Assembly (NCBI GenBank): GCA_003647755.1
Contig: QMNL01000039.1
Coordinates: 1 to 9,346 of the forward strand
Length of the DNA: 9,346 nucleotides
Source of the DNA: Candidatus Coatesiibacteriota bacterium
GTDB lineage: Bacteria > B130-G9
Direction of reading: 5' to 3'
A model generated the notes under the pieces. The model was not told the DNA's origin, ran no database searches, and saw only the letters and a program-made list of their open reading frames with translations. This document shows positions 1-6,085 of the stretch, one piece after another. Position numbers and translations under genes: made by a program. How positions within the stretch are numbered: the first letter of the stretch is position 1; each line of letters starts with the position of its first letter.

Positions 1-2
1 AG

Positions 3-578
3 AGCCCGCTCGCCGAGGATGCGGACCGAATCCTCGGTTCAACAACGATCTCGCGGTGGTCATACTCCGCCTCGAAGGCGGTTGACGAGTTCCTGGCCCT
101 CGCGTATCACCGGGAGAAGCAGCTTCCGGTCGTGATCGTGCGGTTTTTCAACACGTGCGGGCCTCGTCAGACCGGGCAATATGGGATGGTGATACCGCGT
201 TTCATCAAGCAGGCGCTGTTGGGCCATGACGTTACCGTCTATGGGGACGGCTCCCAGAAGCGATGCTTCTGCTACGTTGGAGACACTGTGTCCGGCCTGC
301 TCAAGCTCTGCGACGAGCCTAGGGCTGTGGGGGATGTCTTCAATCTTGGCAACGACAAGGAGATCAGTATACACGAGCTGGCAAAGCTGATTATCTCGCT
401 GACCAACAGCGAATCGAAGATAGAGTTTGTCTCTTATGATAATGCTTACGAGAGGGGGTTTGAGGACATCGAGCGGGGTAAGCCGGCGCTTGCGAAGGTC
501 CACGACTTGGTTGGCTACGAGCCGAAGGTTGACCTGGAGGAGGCGCTGAGGAGGACGATAGAGTTCTTCAGGGGCTAG
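3..578 (+). CDS. NAD-dependent epimerase/dehydratase, extended SDR family (5' partial)
   Basis: This is the C-terminal 191 residues of a nucleotide-sugar epimerase, dehydratase or decarboxylase; the Rossmann-fold NAD-binding N-terminus lies upstream of the window. The frame is open from base 3 to the TAG at 576-578. The visible part begins just before the SDR active site: SRWSYSASK contains the YxxxK catalytic pair (Tyr and Lys at about residues 21 and 25 of the fragment). The extended-SDR signature RFFNTCGPRQTGQYGMVIPR follows, then a substrate-binding half with VYGDGSQKRCFCYVGD and VFNLGNDKEISI. These are typical of enzymes acting on UDP-, dTDP- or GDP-sugars for O-antigen or capsule synthesis. 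The exact reaction (4-epimerase, 4,6-dehydratase or UDP-glucuronate decarboxylase) cannot be fixed from this half. The WecA-like gene 71 bases downstream supports a surface-polysaccharide role. Family assignment is firm; the substrate is unknown. Confidence 0.93.
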   Translation, partial: SPLAEDADRILGSTTISRWSYSASKAVDEFLALAYHREKQLPVVIVRFFNTCGPRQTGQYGMVIPRFIKQALLGHDVTVYGDGSQKRCFCYVGDTVSGLLKLCDEPRAVGDVFNLGNDKEISIHELAKLIISLTNSESKIEFVSYDNAYERGFEDIERGKPALAKVHDLVGYEPKVDLEEALRRTIEFFRG

Positions 579-596
579 CGTCTCAAGGGAGAACCT

Positions 597-618
597 CGCT
601 CTCATTCGGTCGAGAGCG
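597..618 (+). other. Perfect 7-bp inverted repeat between epimerase and transferase genes
   Basis: CGCTCTC at 597-603 is complementary to GAGAGCG at 612-618, giving a 7-bp stem around an 8-nt loop (ATTCGGTC). It lies 18 bases after the epimerase stop and 31 bases before the next start. There is no T-run after the stem, so it does not qualify as an intrinsic terminator. It could be an attenuating or mRNA-stabilising hairpin, or chance. Confidence 0.3.
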
Positions 619-649
619 CCTCAGCAAGCGCATTGATGGACATTAGGCA

Positions 650-1741
650 ATGAGCAGCATAATCGGCCCAAAGGAGCTGATCCTTTTCCAGGTGGGCATC
701 CTTGTGTTGGGCACGCTTCTTGCCCTGATTCTTACGCCCATTTGCAGGCGGATGGCATTCAGGTTTGGCGTGCTGGACAACCCCGGCACGAGAAAGGTCC
801 ATAAAGAGCCAAAGCCGCTGCTGGGTGGGCTTGCGATTTTTCTCTCCTTTGACATCGTCTTATTTGTTTTATGGCGACTTGGCTACATTGGTCCGGCGCA
901 TTCGCTGCAGGTCTTGTCGATCGCTGCCGGCGGTCTTGTGATAATGATTGTCGGGTTGATCGACGACATCAGGCCCATGAAGGCGCGGGTGAAGCTCTTA
1001 ATGCAGGTTGTGATCAGCGTGGTGGCTGCTCTTATTATCATTTGGGGGGACGTCAGGCTATCTGTTTACGTCTTGGATGCGAACGACGTGCTGGCTTTTG
1101 TGGTAACGGTCATCTGGGTTGTCGGCATAACCAACTCCTTCAACCTGCTGGACAACATGGACGGGCTTTCAGCCGGCGTAAGCGTGATCGCCTCGATATC
1201 GTTTGCGGTGATCGGAGTGATGCAGTGTGAGCCGGTGGTCTCGATGCTTTCGCTTGCCATTGCGGGTAGCTGTCTTGGGTTTCTTCGCTACAACCTGCAT
1301 CCGTCGAGGATATTCATGGGCGATGCGGGGAGCATGTTTGTGGGGTTCACACTGGCCTCGGTGGCAGTGTTAGGCGTTTATACAAGGATTACTGATGTTC
1401 CCAAGCTGGCGGTTATGACGCCGCTTCTGGTGCTAGCGGTGCCCATCTTTGATACGGCATCGGTTATCTGGATACGCTGGCGGGGCCATCAGCCGATATT
1501 CGTCGGGGACAAGAATCACCTCTCGCACCGCCTCGTCTCGTTCGGAATGAGCCAATCCAAGGCCGTGTTGTTCATTTATCTGGTCGCCGGTCTCATGGGT
1601 CTTATGGGCATCTTGGTTTCGACTTTGAAGATAGAGCAGGCGGTGTTTCTGTTCCTCTACGCCGCTGCAACGTTCGTCATAATCGGTATCTTGCTCAGTG
1701 TGAGGCGCTCGGGGGCCGGGCGAGATCACAGACGTGATTAA
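650..1741 (+). CDS. WecA/TagO-like undecaprenyl-phosphate sugar-1-phosphate transferase (MraY/PNPT family)
   Basis: A polytopic membrane enzyme of 363 residues, the usual length for the family. It would transfer a HexNAc-1-phosphate (GlcNAc-1-P in WecA and TagO) from a UDP-sugar to undecaprenyl phosphate, the first membrane step of O-antigen, teichoic-acid-like or other surface glycans. About ten hydrophobic segments alternate with the conserved cytoplasmic loops: DNPGTRKVHKEPKPLLGG (43-60), the Asp pair of GLIDD (105-106), NSFNLLDNMDGLSAG (162-176), the nucleophile-region GDAGS (224-228), and the HLSHR motif (290-294) in the loop after VPIFDTASV, typical of WecA/TagO rather than MraY. The ATG at 650 has only a weak upstream purine stretch (GATGGA). 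The preceding epimerase fragment fits a surface-polysaccharide locus. It is not the cell-wall MraY by motif; the actual sugar cannot be read from the sequence. Confidence 0.92.
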   Translation: MSSIIGPKELILFQVGILVLGTLLALILTPICRRMAFRFGVLDNPGTRKVHKEPKPLLGGLAIFLSFDIVLFVLWRLGYIGPAHSLQVLSIAAGGLVIMIVGLIDDIRPMKARVKLLMQVVISVVAALIIIWGDVRLSVYVLDANDVLAFVVTVIWVVGITNSFNLLDNMDGLSAGVSVIASISFAVIGVMQCEPVVSMLSLAIAGSCLGFLRYNLHPSRIFMGDAGSMFVGFTLASVAVLGVYTRITDVPKLAVMTPLLVLAVPIFDTASVIWIRWRGHQPIFVGDKNHLSHRLVSFGMSQSKAVLFIYLVAGLMGLMGILVSTLKIEQAVFLFLYAAATFVIIGILLSVRRSGAGRDHRRD

Positions 1742-1747
1742 AGGATT

Positions 1748-1776
1748 TTGACTCTTGGTGATCAGAATGCCATCAT
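1748..1776 (+). promoter_or_regulatory. Possible sigma70-like promoter before the pentapeptide-repeat gene
   Basis: TTGACT at 1748-1753 (5/6 to the -35 consensus) is followed after 17 bases by CATCAT at 1771-1776 (4/6 to the -10 consensus). It sits in the 101-nt gap after the WecA-like gene, the largest gap before the long co-oriented gene run, which is where a promoter would be expected. The match is modest and no operator is visible. A leader of roughly 60 nt would precede the TTG start. Confidence 0.3.
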
Positions 1777-1830
1777 TATTGGAATTGTTTGGGTGGGAGC
1801 TCAACTGGGAAATGGAGGGTGTAATAGAGG

Positions 1831-1838
1831 AAGGAGGG
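1831..1838 (+). promoter_or_regulatory. Strong Shine-Dalgarno deciding a TTG start
   Basis: AAGGAGGG lies 4-5 bases before the TTG at 1843. An in-frame TAG at 1825-1827 leaves no room for an upstream start, and no ATG or GTG occurs in frame nearby, so TTG is the best initiation codon. Confidence 0.7.
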
Positions 1839-1842
1839 CACA

Positions 1843-2721
1843 TTGAAGTCGCTCAGTAAAGCCAAGGTGCTTAAACTTATTGAAACACGTCGAGGGCTTG
1901 CTGGCCAGAACATGGCTCTTATTGATCTGTCCGGTTTAGACCTCTCACATCTCAATTTCGAGAAGACGATACTCTCGGAGGCCACACTTACAGGTGCCAA
2001 CCTGACAAGTGCCAACCTCAAAGAGGTGGATTTCACCGGCGCAGACCTTAAGGGCGTTACCTTTCGGCTTGCGAGCTTGAGGGAGGCGGTCTTCACGGGT
2101 GCTAATGTGCTCGACGCTGATTTTTGGGGTGCAGACCTATCTAAAGCGGTGATGACAGGCATCCTGCGTATTCGCCAGGCCAAGTTCGATGGCGCTAACC
2201 TGAGCGGAGCAAACCTCTCTGGCCTTGACTTGAGGGAGGCGGCGAACCTCAATCAGGCGAGGTTGGATGGTGTCAACCTGTCACAGGCGATTCTGGTGGA
2301 GGCAGTTCTTGAGAACGTTCCGATGACCGGGGCGAACCTCTACGGGGCAGACCTAACGAAGGTCCGAATGACGCACGTCAAGCTGGGGTCAGCAGACCTG
2401 CAGGAAGCGATCTTCAAGGATGCTGACCTTCAGAGCGCTTACATGAACCGGAGCAACGCCAGGAACGCCGATTTCAGCGGGGCAGACCTGACGGGGGCAG
2501 ACCTGCAGGACATGGACCTGACGGGGGCCAAGTTCGTGCGGGCAAATCTCACAAGCGCCAACATGCGCAATTCAGACCTCACCAACGCTGACATGCGCGG
2601 CGTGAACCTCTCCGGCACGGTTCTATACGGGGCCAAGTTTGTCAACGTTCGCGGAGTATTGATCAGGGGCAGTGATCAAGGAGAAATTGGTTCCAAAGAT
2701 GGTGAAGTGCGCGAATCCTGA
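1843..2721 (+). CDS. Pentapeptide-repeat protein
   Basis: A protein of 292 residues made almost wholly of pentapeptide repeats of the A(D/N)LxX type. About 48 units run from residue 25 to 268, for example TGANLTSANL, DFSGADLTGADL and TSANMRNSDL. Such repeats fold as a right-handed quadrilateral beta-helix, here about 12 coils. The first 24 residues (basic, helical, KAKVLKLIETRRG) form a likely N-cap, and the last 24 (ending GEVRES) fall outside the repeat. The register is broken near residues 101-112 and again around 131-137, suggesting kinks or loops in the helix. There is no signal peptide or membrane segment, so it is probably cytoplasmic. Family members do different things (gyrase protection, scaffolding, unknown), and nothing here selects one. 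Its 3' end overlaps the next gene by 23-50 bases, implying co-translation with the MshEN protein. Start is TTG with a strong Shine-Dalgarno. Confidence 0.9.
   Translation: MKSLSKAKVLKLIETRRGLAGQNMALIDLSGLDLSHLNFEKTILSEATLTGANLTSANLKEVDFTGADLKGVTFRLASLREAVFTGANVLDADFWGADLSKAVMTGILRIRQAKFDGANLSGANLSGLDLREAANLNQARLDGVNLSQAILVEAVLENVPMTGANLYGADLTKVRMTHVKLGSADLQEAIFKDADLQSAYMNRSNARNADFSGADLTGADLQDMDLTGAKFVRANLTSANMRNSDLTNADMRGVNLSGTVLYGAKFVNVRGVLIRGSDQGEIGSKDGEVRES
2485..2528 (+). repeat. Exact 14-nt direct repeat inside the pentapeptide gene
   Basis: GACCTGACGGGGGC occurs at 2485-2498 and again at 2515-2528, exactly 30 bases (two pentapeptide units) apart. The related GGGGCAGACCTG recurs one unit apart (2479-2490 and 2494-2505). 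This DNA-level identity suggests recent duplication, or a site prone to slippage in multiples of 15 bases, within the protein repeat. Confidence 0.6.
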
Positions 2722-3787
2722 GTGCAATCATCATCGCCCGACAGGTTTTCTCGATTCTCTTTGGGCGAGCACCGGCTTCGTCAACGAGGGCAGGTGGTTT
2801 TGCTCAAATGCGTGCTATGAGAGGTTCGTTGAGCTCGGCAGGGAAGCCGAGCCGGAGGCCGAAGAAGAGGCGCCGCTCGATGATATGACCAACATGCGGC
2901 TTGGAGATATCCTGGTCGCATACGGGATTATTGGAAGCGATGAGCTGTCCTCATGCCTCAAGGGGCAGGAGAGATCGGACAAGCGGGTCGGCCAACTGTT
3001 GGTCGAATCGGGACTCATCCCGCGCGAGGCGGTCCTGGCGGCGCTCAGTAAACAAAAAGGCACGCCCTGGGTCGATGTTCTCATGCTTTCGTGCAAGAGT
3101 TCTGCGTTGGCGCTTCTCTCGGAGGAGGATGCTCAGCGTGAGCGAGCGCTGCCATTCGATTGGACCAGTCAAGGCCAGGTTCTGGTGGCCACTCCGGATG
3201 CAGGGGACCCCAGCCGGGTAGCGGAGCTAGAGAAAAAGATCGGTCATCCTGTGAAGGCTGTTTTCGCACCAGAGGAGGATTTAGTGATAGCTGTTCGGCA
3301 GGCCTATTCAACAGACCGTTTGTTCGACGAGGGTGCCGAGTCCGGAAGGGTCTCTCCGACTGACAGGAGGTTAGGGCAGATCATGCTCGTGGAGAAGATG
3401 ATCACTGTCCCGCAGCTGGAACAGGCTCTTGTGGAACAACAGAAGGACCCTTCTCGCATTGGACAGATACTGGTGAAAATGGGGTTCATTAACGAGGAGG
3501 AGCTCGCAAGGGCCCTGGGGAAGCAGTGGGGCTGCATGTGTGTTGATCTGGCGAGCTCGTCCATACCGAGCAGAACGATAAACCTGTTCTCCAAGGAGAT
3601 CGCATACGAGTTTATGGTTTTACCGGTCAAGTACTCGAACGGAGTCCTGGACGTTGCGACCGATGATCCGACAGACCGCTCCAAGTTCAGGAGGCTTGAG
3701 GTGCGAACTGAGCGGCGTGTGAAGCCAGTTGTCTGCGCAAGGTCCCAGCTGCTTTTGGCCCTTGAGAAATACTATGGTCCAAAATAG
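2672..3787 (+). CDS. Zinc-ribbon-like protein with two tandem MshEN (c-di-GMP-binding, GspE N-terminal) modules and no ATPase
   Basis: Predicted soluble protein of up to 371 residues. Residues 13-48 carry CANPEC and WFCSNAC, a C-x4-C...C-x3-C set suited to binding one zinc. An acidic linker (56-71) leads to two full GspE/PilB N-terminal domains. In MshEN domains c-di-GMP is held by two 24-residue motifs (RLGxxLxxxGxxxxxxLxxxLxxQ) separated by 5 residues. Here they lie at 76-99 plus 105-128, and 233-256 plus 262-285, each with a 5-residue spacer, with Arg1, Gly3 and Gln24 present in all four. The only notable change is Gly10 to Lys in the third. Each pair is followed by the usual alpha/beta half (ALPFDWTSQGQVLVATPD; MVLPVKYSNGVLDVATDDPTD). 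No Walker motifs follow: the protein ends at 371. It therefore resembles a detached regulatory part of a pilus or secretion ATPase. Start is uncertain: GTG 2672, TTG 2687 or ATG 2699 (just before the first Cys) are all in frame, with AAGGAG at 2678-2683. It overlaps the pentapeptide gene. Confidence 0.87.
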   Translation: MIKEKLVPKMVKCANPECNHHRPTGFLDSLWASTGFVNEGRWFCSNACYERFVELGREAEPEAEEEAPLDDMTNMRLGDILVAYGIIGSDELSSCLKGQERSDKRVGQLLVESGLIPREAVLAALSKQKGTPWVDVLMLSCKSSALALLSEEDAQRERALPFDWTSQGQVLVATPDAGDPSRVAELEKKIGHPVKAVFAPEEDLVIAVRQAYSTDRLFDEGAESGRVSPTDRRLGQIMLVEKMITVPQLEQALVEQQKDPSRIGQILVKMGFINEEELARALGKQWGCMCVDLASSSIPSRTINLFSKEIAYEFMVLPVKYSNGVLDVATDDPTDRSKFRRLEVRTERRVKPVVCARSQLLLALEKYYGPK

Positions 3788-3799
3788 GTGGATTGAGAG

Positions 3800-4609
3800 A
3801 TGTCAATGATCAGAAGGCCTGCTGTGGCTGGCCAATTCTATGAGAGGACAAGTTCCGGCCTGCGAGAGCAAGTAAGGCTTTACGTTGAGGACGTTCCGCA
3901 AAAAGTCCCGGCGAAAGCAATCATGTGCCCCCACGCGGGCTACGTATGCTCTGGACCAGTCGCAGGCAAGGTCTATTCCCGGATACCCAACTATGACACT
4001 TATGTTATTCTGGGCCCCAACCACACTGGAGCCGGCGCCCCGGTGGCGGTCTTCGGGGAGGGCTCCTGGTCAATGCCGATGGGCGAGGTCCCAATCGATG
4101 AAGAGCTCGCCAGCGCAATAGTATCTCGCTCAAGCGCCGCGCGCCTTGATGAGGCCGCTCACCACTCTGAGCACTGCCTCGAGGTTCAGCTGCCATTCAT
4201 TCAGTTCTTCAACAAAAGCTTCTCCATCGTCCCAATATGTATCGGGCTTTATGATTTCAGAATCGCCGATCGCTTGGGCAAGGAACTCGCTGATGTGATC
4301 ACGGCCTCGGCCAAGAGCGTGCTCATCATCGCCAGCACAGATATGTCCCACTACATCCCCCATGAAGTCGCGGTCAAGTTGGACCGGCTGGCGATAGACA
4401 GGGTCCTCGCACTGGACGCTCAGGGCCTCTATGATGTAGTTGCATCCAATAGTATCTCGATGTGCGGTGTGATTCCCACGGTTGCAGCGATCTCCGCCGC
4501 CAACGCGCTTGGCGCAAGCTCGGCCACTTTGGTCTCATACCGGACGTCCGGCGAGACGTGCAGCAACAAGGCGCAGGTTGTTGGATACGCCGGCGTGATT
4601 ATACAGTAG
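3800..4609 (+). CDS. amrB: MEMO1 family protein / AmmeMemoRadiSam system protein B
   Basis: 269 residues, full length for the MEMO1 family, which shares the fold of class III extradiol dioxygenases. All family landmarks are present in order: RRPAVAGQFY (5-14), CPHAGY (43-48), LGPNHTG (71-77), EHCLEVQLPF (124-133), STDMSHY (179-185) and MCG (221-223). His45, His75 and Cys222 correspond to the metal ligands of human MEMO1 (His49, His81, Cys244). Asp181 and His184 keep the D-x2-H spacing of its other active-site residues. In bacteria the gene often accompanies amrA (AMMECR1) and a radical-SAM protein (amrS). Neither partner is in this window, and the biochemical role of the bacterial protein is not settled from sequence. 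It starts 12 bases after the MshEN gene, so it is probably co-transcribed. A second ATG six bases in (3806) is equally possible as the start. Confidence 0.93.
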   Translation: MSMIRRPAVAGQFYERTSSGLREQVRLYVEDVPQKVPAKAIMCPHAGYVCSGPVAGKVYSRIPNYDTYVILGPNHTGAGAPVAVFGEGSWSMPMGEVPIDEELASAIVSRSSAARLDEAAHHSEHCLEVQLPFIQFFNKSFSIVPICIGLYDFRIADRLGKELADVITASAKSVLIIASTDMSHYIPHEVAVKLDRLAIDRVLALDAQGLYDVVASNSISMCGVIPTVAAISAANALGASSATLVSYRTSGETCSNKAQVVGYAGVIIQ

Positions 4610-4643
4610 CGACGTTTATCGATAGCCTGCTGGGAGAAATGGA

Positions 4644-5081
4644 TTGAGGGTTCTTGGACTCGACCTCGGCGACCGCAGGATCGGTGTAGCGGTGAGCGAT
4701 CCATCGCGTCTGATGTCGTTTCCGCGCGAGACACTGTTCGTATCCAGTCAGAAGGAGGCTCTCGGTGAGATCAGGCGCTTAGTTGAGGAGGGCGGGATCG
4801 ACACCATCGTCATTGGCCTTCCCTTGAACCTTGACGGCAGCATCGGACCACGGGCAATCAGAACGAAGGAGTTTGCTGAATTATTGAAAAATGAGATTGA
4901 CGTAACCATCGAGTTTTGGGACGAACGACTAACGACCAAAATCGCCAAACGCACCCTTCATGATGCCGGGCGCACCGCAACGAGGCGCGACGGGCAGCTC
5001 GACCAGATGAGCGCGGTTTTGATACTGCAGGGCTACTTGGACCGGCAGGCAACATCATCCAAGAGTCGTGAAGGGCCATAG
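4644..5081 (+). CDS. ruvX: RuvX/YqgF family RNase H-fold nuclease (pre-16S rRNA processing / putative Holliday junction resolvase)
   Basis: 145 residues, the normal RuvX length, with an RNase H-like fold. The motifs appear in order: LGLDLGDRRIGVAVSD (4-19, first catalytic Asp at 7), IVIGLPLNLDGSIG (55-68), FWDERLTT (91-98) and DQMSAVLILQGYL (120-132, last acidic ligand Asp120). E. coli YqgF processes the 5' end of 16S rRNA, and the family is also annotated as a Holliday-junction resolvase. The start is TTG at 4644, with GGGAG (4632-4636) seven bases upstream, and MRVLGLDLG is exactly where family members begin. An ATG five bases upstream is in another frame and closes after two codons. The stop overlaps the next start by one base (TAGTG). 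ruvX next to mltG is a recurrent bacterial arrangement (yrrK/yrrL in Bacillus). Confidence 0.93.
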   Translation: MRVLGLDLGDRRIGVAVSDPSRLMSFPRETLFVSSQKEALGEIRRLVEEGGIDTIVIGLPLNLDGSIGPRAIRTKEFAELLKNEIDVTIEFWDERLTTKIAKRTLHDAGRTATRRDGQLDQMSAVLILQGYLDRQATSSKSREGP

Positions 5082-6085
5082 TGCGAAGATTCTGGCGGAT
5101 TCTCTTCCTTTTTGTTCTGGCAGTGCTCCTCGCTGCCTCGGCGCCGTTGCTTTACTTGAAGAGCTACTTCGACAATCCAACTAACATGGCGAACTCACCA
5201 TTCCGCGTGAAGATCGAGCGAGGCATGTCTGTCAGGGACGTGGCTCAAGTCCTGAAATCGCAGGGAGTCATCAGGAGCGTGTTTGACTTCGCGCTGGCGT
5301 GTCGGCTGATGCGTGCGAAGATTCAGGCGGGCGAGTATAGAATCCCCCCTAGGCTTAAACCCACGGAGCTCATCCGAGCGTTCTGTCCCAAGAATATAGC
5401 CCTCCGTCGCGTAACGATTCCTGAGGGCTCGACATTGAAGGAGATCGCGGGCATAGTCGAGCGGAGTTTGGGGATTCCTGCGGCGGATTTCCTTATGATT
5501 TGCAATGATAAGTCTTTCGCTGCACACTTGGGCATCAAGGCCAATAGTCTCGAAGGCTACCTGTATCCTGAAACATACTATTTTGAGCCCGGGACAGGTG
5601 CGCGGAAGGTTGTCGAGCGCATGGTCAAAGAGTTTGAAAGCGTGATGGGACAGAAGTATCAGAGCCGCATCGACAAGTTGGGCCTGACGCTGCACAAGGT
5701 TGTTACGATTGCCTCGTTAGTGGAGAAGGAGACGGCGTTGGAGCAGGAAAGGCCACTGATTGCGGCCGTGTTCTACAATAGGTTGAGGCGGAACATGCCG
5801 CTGCAAGCAGATGCCTCAGTGATTTACGGGCTGAAGGATTTCGACGGGAACTTGACGCGTGGAGACCTCAAAGCGGACACGCCATACAACACATACACAC
5901 GAAAGGGGCTGCCACCGGGCCCGATATGCTCGCCCTCGAAGGCGTCCCTGCTGGCAGCTCTCTATCCGAGCGACGTTAGCTATCTTTACTTTGTTTCGAT
6001 GAATAACGGTCATCATAAGTTCTCAACAACCATAGAGGAACACAATAGGGCAGTGTGGCGGTATCAGAAGAGGCGCCGTCGATGA
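5081..6085 (+). CDS. mltG: MltG, endolytic peptidoglycan transglycosylase (YceG family)
   Basis: 334 residues, the usual MltG length. It cuts nascent glycan strands in the inner membrane and is thought to set where strand extension ends. A basic N-terminus and one membrane anchor (about residues 5-26, ILFLFVLAVLLAASAPLLYL) are followed by a LysM-like subdomain (about 41-100) and the YceG catalytic domain. Catalytic-domain signatures are EGSTLKEIA (115-123), LEGYLYPETY (157-166), VTIASLVEKET (208-218, containing the catalytic Glu), LQADASVIYG (241-250), YNTYTRKGLPPGPICSPS (269-286) and the C-terminal F-x-T...EHN (314-322). GTG start at 5081, with AAGGG five bases upstream and a one-base overlap with ruvX. 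The extra basic tail (KRRRR) is where the next gene's start overlaps. Assignment is secure. Confidence 0.95.
   Translation: MRRFWRILFLFVLAVLLAASAPLLYLKSYFDNPTNMANSPFRVKIERGMSVRDVAQVLKSQGVIRSVFDFALACRLMRAKIQAGEYRIPPRLKPTELIRAFCPKNIALRRVTIPEGSTLKEIAGIVERSLGIPAADFLMICNDKSFAAHLGIKANSLEGYLYPETYYFEPGTGARKVVERMVKEFESVMGQKYQSRIDKLGLTLHKVVTIASLVEKETALEQERPLIAAVFYNRLRRNMPLQADASVIYGLKDFDGNLTRGDLKADTPYNTYTRKGLPPGPICSPSKASLLAALYPSDVSYLYFVSMNNGHHKFSTTIEEHNRAVWRYQKRRRR

Noticed and set aside
60..605. A 181-codon minus-strand frame
   Set aside because: It is the complement of the well-supported epimerase gene, with no recognisable domain.
597..618. Hairpin as an intrinsic terminator after the epimerase
   Set aside because: The stem is real but no T-run follows, and the next gene is close and co-oriented; kept only as an inverted repeat.
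1742..1842. Riboswitch or terminator in the gap before the pentapeptide gene
   Set aside because: No stable stem with a T-run and no known aptamer core could be seen in 101 bases; only a modest promoter-like pair was kept.
1776..2252. A 158-codon minus-strand frame with repeated Arg/Ser/Ala/Pro units
   Set aside because: Its repetitiveness is the mirror of the pentapeptide repeat on the plus strand, not an independent protein.
2479..2528. Direct repeats as a CRISPR or tandem regulatory array
   Set aside because: The spacing is a multiple of 15 bases and in frame with the pentapeptide code, so the repeats are explained by the protein.
2672..3787. A truncated GspE/PilB pilus ATPase pseudogene
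   Set aside because: The frame is intact, ends cleanly, carries two duplicated modules and its own Cys-rich head, and is followed after 12 bases by another gene with no ATPase remnants.
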